The translations under genes were made by a program, and so were the position numbers. Shown here piece by piece: positions 4,407 to 11,521 of a stretch of DNA of 11,521 nucleotides (the stretch's first letter is position 1; each line of letters opens with the position of its first letter). A model generated the notes under the pieces. That model was not told where the DNA came from and searched no databases. It saw only the letters and a list, made by a program, of their open reading frames with translations. This stretch comes from Methanoregulaceae archaeon (lineage in GTDB: Archaea > Halobacteriota > Methanomicrobia > Methanomicrobiales > Methanospirillaceae), in contig DUGU01000081.1 of NCBI GenBank assembly GCA_013331215.1, positions 1 to 11,521 of the forward strand, given 5' to 3'.

Positions 4407-7337
4407 ATGCTCCACATCGCACGCAATCGGGGGCGCAACCGCGCCCTCGCGCCGGCGGCAGCCCTGCTGCTGGCGCTCTGCCTGCTCGCCGTCGGCGTGC
4501 AGGCCGCACCGGATCCCGCAGATACGGCCGCGCTCGCTCTCGCCCCCTACCCGGGCAGCCACCCCGTGCCGGGACAGGTCTCGGCCCTGGACTTCGACGC
4601 CGGCGGCGAGGGCGTCGCGTACCACGACACCGAGCCCGCGAACCTCGGCAACGACAACTACCGCGCCGGCGAGGGTGTCGACATCGAGAACCAGGGCACG
4701 TTCCCGGACGTCGGCTGGATCCGCGACGGCGAATGGCTCGACTACACCGTCAACGCAACCGAGCCGCAGACCTTCGTCATCGATGTCTTGGCCGCGAACC
4801 CCGACCCGGTCACCAAGCGCGTCGCCATCCTGGCCGACGGCGTCCCCGCCGGCACGGTCGACCTCCGGCCGACCGGATCCTTCTCGGGCTTCAACGACGG
4901 TCAATCGACCCCCATCGCGCTCCCCGCGGGGGAGACCACGATCCGGCTCCAGTTCGACGGAGTCTCGCGGGTCAACCTCGCCAAGCTCGACTTCCACCTG
5001 CCGTGGGTCGAGCCGACGCCCGTCCCGACGCCCGCATCCGAGCTCCTCGTCGACACGCCCGGCCTCCACACCCTCGACCGCGACCTCTCGGCCGACGTGG
5101 TCGGCGTCCTCATCACCAGCTCCGACGTCGTCTTCGACGGCATGGGCCACACCATCGAGGGCATGACCGCGAACACGACGGGCGTCTATGCCGCTGGGCT
5201 CCAGACCCCGACCTCGTCCGGGATCATCGCGAACGTCACCGTCCGCAACCTCACCGTCCGAAACTGCGGCGGCGGGATCGGCATCGGCGGCGTCTCGGGC
5301 CTCGTGGTCGAGGACGTCGTCTCGGAGCGGAACATTGTCGGGCTCGGCATCGGCGCGTTCACCGGCACCGCCGACGACTACCTCGTCCGCGACTCCGTCT
5401 TCCGCGAGAACACCCGTACCGGTATCTCCCTCGGGTACGCAGCCCAGGGGATCGCGATCGAGCGGTGCTCGATCACCGGCAACGGCGAGGGGGTCGACGC
5501 CGACCTCTTCAGGTCGAGCGACCGCACCTCGAACCACATCGTCGACTCGACCATCTCCGACAACACGGAGAACGGCATCTCGCTCAAGGAGAGCGGGTTC
5601 CTGATCCGGAACTGTACCATCGGCGAGAACGGCGGCGACGGCGTCTACGTCGAGCACGGCGGCGCCGAGGTCATCGGCAACCGGATCGAGAACAACGCCG
5701 GCACCGGCGTGCAGTCCACCTCCCGCGGCGGGTCCGACATCAACGGCAACCGGATCACCGGCAACGGCCTGGGGGTCGCCGTCGGCGGCGACTGGTCGTC
5801 CTCGGTCAGGAACAACTACCTGAACAACACCGACAACGGCTTCTTCGGCGTCTCTGCGGCCGGGATGCTGAACTACGAGAAGACGGCCGGCCGGAACATC
5901 GTGGGCGGCCCGTACCTCGGCGGCAACTTCTGGGCCAGCCCGAACGGCACCGGGTTCTCCCAGACCCACCCCGACGCGGATGGCGACGGCATCTGCGACG
6001 AGCCCTTCGTCATCAACGAGGACGTCACCGACTTCCTCCCGCTCGCGCCGTGGAACGGCACGCCCGTTATCGCGCCGACGCCCTGCCGGGAGCACCCGGT
6101 CCCCGGCCGGATCGAGGCCGAGGACTACGACCTCGGCGGCGAGGGCGTCGCGTACCACGACACCACGCCGGGCAACACCGGCGGCGCGTACCGCCACGAC
6201 GACGTCGACATCGAGACGGCCGGAGGGATCACCGACGTCGGCTGGATCCGCGACGGCGAGTACCTCCTCTACACCGTGAACGTCACCCAGGCCGGCGTCT
6301 ACACCATGACGGCCCGCGTCGCGAGCCCGAACGACGGCCGGACCGCGACGATCTCGATCAACGCGGACCCGATGTACACTAACATAATCCGGGTCCCGAA
6401 CACCGGGTCGTTCGAGACGTTCGCGACGGCGACCGCGGATTACATCACCCTGCCAGCCGGGACCGTGACCCTGCGGCTGACCTTCCACGGCGACGGCCAG
6501 AACCTGGACTGGATCGAGTTCGTGCCCCACGACTTCGGCACGCCCAGGCCGACGCCGGCCGTGCCCTCGCCGTACACGGCGCTCGCGATCCCCGGCACGA
6601 TCCAGGCCGAGGGCTACGACCTCGGCGGCGAGAACGTCGCGTACCACGACACCACCCCCGGCAACGAGGGCGGCGCGTACCGCCACGACGACGTCGACAT
6701 CGAGACCGCCGGCGGCGTCACCAACGTCGGCTGGATCCGCGACGGCGAGTTCCTGCTCTACCACTCGAACGTCACCGAAACCGGGGCGTACACGCTGACC
6801 GCCCGCGTCGCGAGCCCGAACGGCGGGCGGACCATCGCCGTGCTGATGGACGAGATCCTGCTCACCACGATCGCGGTCCCGAACACAGGCTCGTTCTCGA
6901 CGTTCGCGACCGTCCAGGCGCCGGTCTCGGTCTGGGCGGGCCAACACGCGTTCAAGCTCGTCTTCCACGGCGACGGCCAGAACCTCGACTGGATCGCGTT
7001 CGAAAGGAGCGGCGTCGCGACACCGACTCCGACGCCCTCGGTGTCGACACCCACGCCGACGCCGGTGGCGGGCGGTGCCTCGTTCACGGCCGCGCCCCTG
7101 ACCGCCTCGCACGGCAGCGCGGTGAAGTTCACCCTGACCCCGGCGACCGGCAAGACCGTCGGCGCGGCCTGGTGGTCGTTCGACGCTCCGGCCCACCTGA
7201 ACACGTGGAACTCGCGGGCGGTCAACCCGACGTTCTTCTACCCGTCGGCCGGCACGTTCTCGCCGCTCGTGAAGATCACCTACACGGACGGCTCGAGCGA
7301 GACGGTCCAGCGGACGGCCTATGTCAGGGCGACCTGA
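4407..7337 (+). CDS. secreted beta-helix/CBM6 multidomain surface protein (976 aa)
   Basis: The ATG follows GGAGG (4395-4399) by seven bases. Domains in order: signal peptide 1-33 (basic start, then LLLALCLLAVGVQA); CBM6-like module 52-199, a divergent copy; right-handed parallel beta-helix about 212-497, NosD/pectate-lyase-like with repeated N-G-I/V turns; a NosD-type end with GGNFW and HPDADGDGICDEPF (505-534), possibly calcium-binding; CBM6-like modules 562-706 and 725-865, each with AEDYD or similar, GGEGVAYHD, VGWIRDGE and FHGDGQNLDWI motifs; a Thr-Pro linker 871-888; and a divergent PKD-like domain 889-976. CBM6 modules usually bind polysaccharide through a calcium-dependent beta-sandwich. 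No catalytic triad is seen in the helix, so binding or adhesion is likelier than cleavage. There is no C-terminal membrane anchor or PGF-CTERM motif. Several N-x-S/T sites could be glycosylated. Confidence 0.88.
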   Translation: MLHIARNRGRNRALAPAAALLLALCLLAVGVQAAPDPADTAALALAPYPGSHPVPGQVSALDFDAGGEGVAYHDTEPANLGNDNYRAGEGVDIENQGTFPDVGWIRDGEWLDYTVNATEPQTFVIDVLAANPDPVTKRVAILADGVPAGTVDLRPTGSFSGFNDGQSTPIALPAGETTIRLQFDGVSRVNLAKLDFHLPWVEPTPVPTPASELLVDTPGLHTLDRDLSADVVGVLITSSDVVFDGMGHTIEGMTANTTGVYAAGLQTPTSSGIIANVTVRNLTVRNCGGGIGIGGVSGLVVEDVVSERNIVGLGIGAFTGTADDYLVRDSVFRENTRTGISLGYAAQGIAIERCSITGNGEGVDADLFRSSDRTSNHIVDSTISDNTENGISLKESGFLIRNCTIGENGGDGVYVEHGGAEVIGNRIENNAGTGVQSTSRGGSDINGNRITGNGLGVAVGGDWSSSVRNNYLNNTDNGFFGVSAAGMLNYEKTAGRNIVGGPYLGGNFWASPNGTGFSQTHPDADGDGICDEPFVINEDVTDFLPLAPWNGTPVIAPTPCREHPVPGRIEAEDYDLGGEGVAYHDTTPGNTGGAYRHDDVDIETAGGITDVGWIRDGEYLLYTVNVTQAGVYTMTARVASPNDGRTATISINADPMYTNIIRVPNTGSFETFATATADYITLPAGTVTLRLTFHGDGQNLDWIEFVPHDFGTPRPTPAVPSPYTALAIPGTIQAEGYDLGGENVAYHDTTPGNEGGAYRHDDVDIETAGGVTNVGWIRDGEFLLYHSNVTETGAYTLTARVASPNGGRTIAVLMDEILLTTIAVPNTGSFSTFATVQAPVSVWAGQHAFKLVFHGDGQNLDWIAFERSGVATPTPTPSVSTPTPTPVAGGASFTAAPLTASHGSAVKFTLTPATGKTVGAAWWSFDAPAHLNTWNSRAVNPTFFYPSAGTFSPLVKITYTDGSSETVQRTAYVRAT
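6090..7001 (+). repeat. tandem CBM6-coding repeats in the first surface-protein gene
   Basis: Two modules, 6090-6524 and 6579-7001, repeat at both protein and DNA level, separated by a short Thr/Pro linker. A third, diverged copy lies at 4560-5003, before the beta-helix. Shared DNA islands code for GGEGVAYHD (from about 4605, 6135 and 6624) and for the VGWIRDGE and DGQNLDWI strands. Confidence 0.75.
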
Positions 7338-7349
7338 CCTCTCTTTTTT
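7338..7349 (+). terminator. T-run terminator of the first surface-protein gene
   Basis: CCTCTCTTTTTT directly follows the stop codon, with T6 at 7344-7349. The second gene has the same arrangement (CCCCTCTTTTT). This matches archaeal T-run termination. Confidence 0.65.
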
Positions 7350-7465
7350 CGGGCGACACCGGCGGCCAGCAGCCATCCGGCGGAGGCATCGGCATCGCCT
7401 TCTGCCGGATCGGCACCCGTTCCGGGCTCCGCCGGCGATCGGTAGTGATTCTTCTGAAAACATTT

Positions 7466-7479
7466 CGGAAGATTTATAG
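7466..7479 (+). promoter_or_regulatory. BRE/TATA promoter of the second large surface-protein gene
   Basis: CGGAAG (7466-7471) then ATTTATAG (7472-7479) is the counterpart of 4245-4258, with a closer match to the TATA consensus. Transcription should begin near 7500. Its presence shows that the second gene has its own promoter and is not only read through from the first. Confidence 0.7.
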
Positions 7480-7489
7480 GATCGCGAAC

Positions 7490-7629
7490 GTATCTGTGAT
7501 AATCGCGCGTGGAGCGACAGACCCCCTCTCACGGCCAATGGGCCGGGCGCCATGCCAATCCCTCCGCGCGGGATGAAATTCACCGACGCACCATCACCGC
7601 TCCGTAGCGGAGCGGCCGGAGGAAGAAGC
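7490..7629 (+). promoter_or_regulatory. conserved structured 5' leader, copy 2
   Basis: The counterpart of 4269-4406 carries the identical 25-base block (7490-7514); hairpin CGGCC-AATG-GGCCG (7532-7545); CCTCCG (7561-7566), able to pair with CGGAGG (7617-7622); and the identical hairpin CCGCTCCGTAGCGGAGCGG (7597-7615). The spacing of CCTCCG to the ribosome binding site is 56 bases here and 55 in copy 1. A two-base net length difference shifts the frames between the copies, so conservation is of nucleic acid rather than of an encoded peptide. Confidence 0.55.
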
Positions 7630-10600
7630 ATGCTCCACACCGCAGACTATCGGGGGTGCAGAAGCCCCCTGGCGCCGGCGGCGTTCCTGCTGCTGGCGCT
7701 CTGCCTGCTCGCCGTCGGCGTCCAGGCCGAACCGCCCGCGGGCGCCGTCCCGATCACGAACAGCACCGTGATCACCGCGCCGGGCACGTATTACCTCGCG
7801 CAGTCGCTCTCGGACCTCGACAGCCCGGTCGCGATCTCGATACGGGCCCCGGACGTCGCGTTCGACGGCCAGGACCGTCTCCTCGACGGCCGGGACCTCG
7901 CCGGCTCGATCGGGATCGAGGTCCGGCCTCCCGACGGCGGCCCGGCCCTGACGAACGTCAGCGTGGCCAACGTCCGGCTCGCGGACTGGGCGACCGGCCT
8001 CGACGCCTCGACGGCCGGGCTCCGGCTCGTGAACGTCAGCGCCGAGAGCGGCGGGACCGGGTTCCTGCTCATGGGCCCGGGCGCCGTGACGCTCGAGGGC
8101 TGCACCGCCGCGGAGAACGCCGCGAACGGGATCCGCGCCGACGGCATCACGGGCGACCTCGCGCTCGCCCTCTCCGACGTCCTTGTCCTGACGAGCGGGG
8201 AGACCGGGATCGACGTCCGCCTCGCCGCAGTCACCATGACCGACTGCAACGTCCTGGAGAACGGCCAGGCCTCGGCGGAGAGCAGCGGGTTCAGGATCTA
8301 CAAGGGGTCCGCGACCGTCCGGGACAGCCTCTTCAGGTTGAACGGCGGGTCCGGGATCTTCTTCGACACCTCGACTTCCGGCACGGTCACGGGCTCCCAT
8401 TGCCTGGTGAACGGGTACGCCGGCATCCGCGACGCGGAGACCGCCGGCGAGGGCGGCTCCCTGACCATCTACGACAACTACCTCCAGAACGACCGGAACG
8501 TCGCGCTCGGCGGCCGGGCGATCACCTGGTCCGTCCCGAAGACGGCCGGGCCGAACATCGTCGGCGGGCCGTCCATCGGTGGCAACTACTGGGCGAACCG
8601 GAATGGCACCGGCTTCTCCGAGACGCACCCCGACGCCGACGGCGACGGGTTCTGCGACGAGGCGTACGTCATCGCCGACGGGTCCACGGACGCCCTGCCG
8701 CTCGTCCTCCCGAAGGACACGCCCAGGCCGACCTCAGCGCCGTACGGGCCGCACGCGGTCACGGACCGGATCCAGGCCGAGGACTACGACGTCGGCGGCG
8801 AGAACGTCGCGTTCCACGACACCACGCCCGGCAACACCGGCGGTGCGTACCGGCATGACGACGTCGACATCGAGACCGGAAACGGCATCACCGACGTCGG
8901 CTGGATCCGCACTGGCGAGTACCTCCTCTACACCGTGAACGTCGCCGAGACCGGGGACTACGCGGTGGCGGCCCGCGTCGCCACCCCGAACCCCGGGTGC
9001 CGGATCCGCTTCTCCGTCGACGGCCAGGAGGGCACGGTGCTCTCGCTCCCGAAGACGGGCTCGTTCGAGACGTACACGACCGCCACCCGCGTCTACTACA
9101 CCGGGAGCCCTCACTATCCCCTCGACCCGTCGGTGACCGCGACCCCGACGCCGCAGGGCACGGGCTATCCCCCGTCCGAGCACCCGCTCCGGCTCACGGC
9201 CGGGACGCACGTCCTGAAACTCGAGTTCCATGGCGACGGCCAGAACCTCGACTGGTTCGAGCTCAGCCCGTACGTCGAGCCCACGACGCCGCCGGGCCCC
9301 GGGCAGTACAGACCGCTCGCGATCCCCGGGACGATCCAGGCCGAGGACTACAACACCGGCGGCGAGGGCGTCGCGTACCACGACACCACGCCCGGTAACG
9401 AGGGCGGCGCGTACCGCCACGACGGCGTCGACATCGAGACCGCCGGCGGCGTCACCAACGTCGGCTGGGTCCGGAACGGCGAATGGCTCGCGTACACCGC
9501 GAACGTCACGACGGCCGGCACGTACACGATGACCGTCCGGGTCGCGAGCCCCAACAGCGGCCGAGACATGGCGCTCATCGTCGACCAATCCTTCCTCACG
9601 TCGATCGAGGTCCCGAACACCGGGTCGTTCGCGACGTTCCGGACCGTCGAGGTCCCCCTGACGCTCGCGGCGGGACAGCACACCCTGAAGTTGACCTTTG
9701 CGGGCGACGGCCAGAACATCGACTGGATCGCGTTCGCGCCGGTCGGCATCCCGACACCGACGCCGACGTCGACGGTGACGTCCGCGCTCCCCGGCACGAT
9801 CCAGGCCGAGGACTACGACCTCGGCGGCGAGGGCGTCGCGTACCACGATACGACACCGGGCAACACCGGCGGCGCCTACCGCACCGACGACGTCGACGTC
9901 GCGGCAATCGCCGGCGGTCACGCCGTCGTCGGGATCGAGGACGGCGAGTACCTGACCTACACCATCGGCGGCGTCTCGGCGACGCCCGAGCTTCCGGCCC
10001 TCGTCCTCTATCTCGGAAGCGACCGCGACGGTGGGAGCGTCCAGCTCGAGGTCAACGGCAGGGTCGCCGGGAACGTGAGCGTCCCGAACACGGGAAGCCC
10101 GACCGCGTTCACGGCGGTGCAGACGCAGGTCGTCGCCGCCGCGGGCACGCTCCGGCTCCGCTTCCACGGGGCCGGCATGGGCATGGACCGGATCGAGTCG
10201 CCCCGCTTCGTCTCCTACGCGGACGCGTACGCCGAGCCCAACTTCACGGCCGACCGGACGAACGGCACGGCGCCGCTCACGGTCCGGTTCACGGACGCGT
10301 CCTCGGCATGGACCTACGAGTGGCACTGGGACTTCGGGGACGGCGCGACCTCGACCGAGCGGAACCCGGTCCACACGTTCCAGCATCCCGGTGTCTACGG
10401 CGTCTCCCTCGCGATCATGGAGTCCGACCGCTGGTCGGGCGGCACGATCCTGCACATCTGGAACAGCCCATATTACACGAAGGTCGTGCAGGTGACTGTC
10501 GAGGGGACGGGACCGGCGTTAGGGCTCGCCATCCCCGGGACGATCCAGGCCGAGGACTACGACGCCGGCGGCGAGGGCGTGGCCTACCACGACACGACCG

Positions 10601-11250
10601 CCGGCAATAGCGGCGGCGCGTACCGCACCGACGCAGTGGACATCGAGACTGTCGGCGGCATCACCAACGTCGGCTGGGTCCGCACCGGCGAGTACCTCGT
10701 CTACACCGCGGACGTCCGGGACGCGGGTGCCTACACTCTCTCGGCCCGCGTTGCGAGCCCGAACACCGGCCGGACGATCTCCGTCACTGTCGACGGCGCG
10801 GCCGCCGCGACGATCGCGGTCCCGAGGACCGGGTCGTTCGAGGCCTTCCGGACCGTCGACGTCCCCGTGACGCTCGCGGCCGGTACCCACACCCTCAAGC
10901 TCGCGTTCGCCGGCGACGGCCAGAACCTGGACTGGATCGCCTTCGCGAAGGGCGGCGAGGTCGAGACGCCGACGCCGGAGGCGGGCGGCGCGAACTTCAC
11001 GGCCGCGCCGCTCTCCGCGCCGAGGGGATCGGCCGTGCGGTTCACGCTCTCTCCCGCGGCCGGCAAAACGGTCGCGTCCGCCTGGTGGTCGTTCGACGCG
11101 CCGGCGCACCTGGACACATGGAACTCGCGGGCGACGAACCCGACGTTCTTCTACCCGGCGGCCGGCAGTTTCAGCCCGCTCGTGAAGATCGCGTACACGG
11201 ACGGCTCGACCGAGACCATGCAGCGGACGAACTACGTCCGGGCGACCTGA
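7630..11250 (+). CDS. secreted beta-helix/CBM6/PKD multidomain surface protein (1206 aa)
   Basis: The start is set at 7630, where GGAGG (7618-7622) precedes the ATG by seven bases and the signal peptide lines up with the paralogue. The in-frame ATG at 7552 lies in the conserved leader and its extension is not preserved in copy 1. Domains: signal peptide 1-33; parallel beta-helix about 40-305; NosD-type end with GGNYW and HPDADGDGFCDEAY (318-346); CBM6-like modules 375-546, 562-702, 718-856 and 966-1106; a classical PKD domain 864-957 (EWHWDFGDGATSTERNPVHTF); a Thr-Pro linker at 1112-1116; and a divergent PKD-like C-terminus 1119-1206 shared with the upstream gene. Module one has a Thr/Pro-rich insertion (about 490-516); module three has lost key aromatic residues. 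A role in polysaccharide binding at the cell surface is inferred. No C-terminal anchor is seen. Confidence 0.88.
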   Translation: MLHTADYRGCRSPLAPAAFLLLALCLLAVGVQAEPPAGAVPITNSTVITAPGTYYLAQSLSDLDSPVAISIRAPDVAFDGQDRLLDGRDLAGSIGIEVRPPDGGPALTNVSVANVRLADWATGLDASTAGLRLVNVSAESGGTGFLLMGPGAVTLEGCTAAENAANGIRADGITGDLALALSDVLVLTSGETGIDVRLAAVTMTDCNVLENGQASAESSGFRIYKGSATVRDSLFRLNGGSGIFFDTSTSGTVTGSHCLVNGYAGIRDAETAGEGGSLTIYDNYLQNDRNVALGGRAITWSVPKTAGPNIVGGPSIGGNYWANRNGTGFSETHPDADGDGFCDEAYVIADGSTDALPLVLPKDTPRPTSAPYGPHAVTDRIQAEDYDVGGENVAFHDTTPGNTGGAYRHDDVDIETGNGITDVGWIRTGEYLLYTVNVAETGDYAVAARVATPNPGCRIRFSVDGQEGTVLSLPKTGSFETYTTATRVYYTGSPHYPLDPSVTATPTPQGTGYPPSEHPLRLTAGTHVLKLEFHGDGQNLDWFELSPYVEPTTPPGPGQYRPLAIPGTIQAEDYNTGGEGVAYHDTTPGNEGGAYRHDGVDIETAGGVTNVGWVRNGEWLAYTANVTTAGTYTMTVRVASPNSGRDMALIVDQSFLTSIEVPNTGSFATFRTVEVPLTLAAGQHTLKLTFAGDGQNIDWIAFAPVGIPTPTPTSTVTSALPGTIQAEDYDLGGEGVAYHDTTPGNTGGAYRTDDVDVAAIAGGHAVVGIEDGEYLTYTIGGVSATPELPALVLYLGSDRDGGSVQLEVNGRVAGNVSVPNTGSPTAFTAVQTQVVAAAGTLRLRFHGAGMGMDRIESPRFVSYADAYAEPNFTADRTNGTAPLTVRFTDASSAWTYEWHWDFGDGATSTERNPVHTFQHPGVYGVSLAIMESDRWSGGTILHIWNSPYYTKVVQVTVEGTGPALGLAIPGTIQAEDYDAGGEGVAYHDTTAGNSGGAYRTDAVDIETVGGITNVGWVRTGEYLVYTADVRDAGAYTLSARVASPNTGRTISVTVDGAAAATIAVPRTGSFEAFRTVDVPVTLAAGTHTLKLAFAGDGQNLDWIAFAKGGEVETPTPEAGGANFTAAPLSAPRGSAVRFTLSPAAGKTVASAWWSFDAPAHLDTWNSRATNPTFFYPAAGSFSPLVKIAYTDGSTETMQRTNYVRAT
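9313..10197 (+). repeat. tandem CBM6-coding repeats in the second surface-protein gene
   Basis: Modules at 9313-9735 and 9781-10197 are in tandem. Related modules lie at 8752-9267 and, beyond the PKD domain, at 10525-10947. The module at 9313 shares 42 consecutive identical bases (9427-9468) with the third module of the upstream gene (6693-6734), more than protein-level constraint alone would require. Confidence 0.75.
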
Positions 11251-11258
11251 AACCCCTC

Positions 11259-11263
11259 TTTTT
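11259..11263 (+). terminator. T-run terminator of the second surface-protein gene
   Basis: T5 begins nine bases after the stop codon, in the context CCCCTCTTTTTCGG. It mirrors the end of the upstream paralogue. Confidence 0.55.
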
Positions 11264-11392
11264 CGGCCGCACAGGGAATCCCCGCCCGGCCCGCATCGAA
11301 CGACCCCTGGAAAAATTCGCGGTTCGCCGGCACGCCGGTATCCGGCCCTCGCGGAGATCGCTCCGGCCTTCATGGCCGTCCCGTCGCCGGGC

Positions 11393-11416
11393 CGCCCCGG
11401 CGGATTGCCCGGGGCG
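11393..11416. repeat. 8-bp inverted repeat between convergent genes
   Basis: CGCCCCGG (11393-11400) pairs perfectly with CCGGGGCG (11409-11416) around an eight-base loop. It lies 18 bases past the stop of the minus-strand RidA-type gene, so it could slow or end that transcript. No T-run follows immediately; the nearest on the minus strand is at 11312-11316. Confidence 0.35.
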
Positions 11417-11433
11417 TGTTCGCGCCCGGTGCC

Positions 11434-11521
11434 TCACCCGGAGTCCAGGGGGACGACGGCGATCGCGTCCATCTCCACGAGGAAGTCGGGGTTTCCCAGT
11501 CCCGCGACGTACATCCCGGTG
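11434..11521 (-). CDS. RidA family protein (YjgF/YER057c/UK114), C-terminal part
   Basis: The minus-strand frame enters at the window edge and ends at a TGA (complement of 11434-11436). It gives 28 codons ending YVAGLGNPDFLVEMDAIAVV followed by PLDSG. The VAGL-x-NPDFLVE-x-x-AIAV pattern is the typical last strand and helix of RidA proteins, trimeric enzymes that hydrolyse reactive enamine/imine intermediates from pyridoxal-dependent enzymes. The rest of the protein, about 100 aa including the active-site region, lies outside the window. The gene is convergent with the second surface-protein gene. Confidence 0.8.
   Translation of the reverse strand, partial: TGMYVAGLGNPDFLVEMDAIAVVPLDSG

Noticed and set aside
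7552..7629. Upstream in-frame ATG that would lengthen the second surface protein by 26 residues
   Set aside because: It lies in the conserved leader without a ribosome binding site, would bury the signal peptide, and the equivalent frame in copy 1 is shifted and stops at TAG 4382-4384.
4368..7640. A 1090-codon open frame on the minus strand opposite the first surface-protein gene
   Set aside because: It is an antisense shadow of a GC-rich, biased-codon gene. Its translation is Arg/Val/Asp/Gly-rich with no domain, and the plus strand has clear domains, a signal peptide, promoter and ribosome binding site.
8734..10455. A 573-codon minus-strand frame opposite the second surface-protein gene
   Set aside because: Same shadow effect: repetitive V-D-V-V-x-A-V-R-A translation mirrors the CBM6 repeats of the real gene.

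Overview
The window reads as a high-GC methanogenic archaeon, most likely from the Methanomicrobiales (Methanoculleus-like). This is an inference from several features. Promoters have archaeal BRE/TATA boxes. Start sites carry GGAGG or GAGGT ribosome binding sites. Genes end in short T-runs. Two very large secreted proteins combine NosD-type beta-helix, PKD and CBM6-like modules, a style common in that group. No rRNA or tRNA is present to confirm it.

Layout. A CDGSH iron-sulfur protein (175-870) is followed by about 1.9 kb with little intact coding sequence. That stretch holds three copies of a GC-rich repeat (two facing each other at 1267-1353 and 1419-1505, a third near 2391-2455). Between copies 2 and 3 lies what looks like the remains of a viral packaging operon: a 34-aa peptide, a 112-aa protein and a 53-aa terminase-like fragment, joined by two ATGA stop/start overlaps. 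Next comes a toxin-antitoxin-type pair (2751-3864): a winged-helix/minimal nucleotidyltransferase and an overlapping HEPN protein, with a TATA box placed so that the mRNA is probably leaderless. A short HicB-like N-terminal fragment lies downstream (4009 on).

The second half (4237-11250) is a tandem pair of paralogous genes for exported modular proteins of 976 and 1206 aa. Both start with the same signal peptide, carry a beta-helix domain and several CBM6-like modules (seven over the two genes), and end in the same divergent PKD-like domain. Their promoters and long 5' leaders are also duplicated: the BRE/TATA box, a 25-base identical block at the predicted transcription start, a hairpin with a compensatory change, a conserved 8-bp hairpin just before the ribosome binding site, and an upstream CCTCCG able to pair with that site. 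This shared leader is the most interesting regulatory candidate here. It suggests that the two surface proteins are controlled together, possibly at translation.

The right edge holds the C-terminal 28 codons of a RidA-family protein on the minus strand, convergent with the second large gene.
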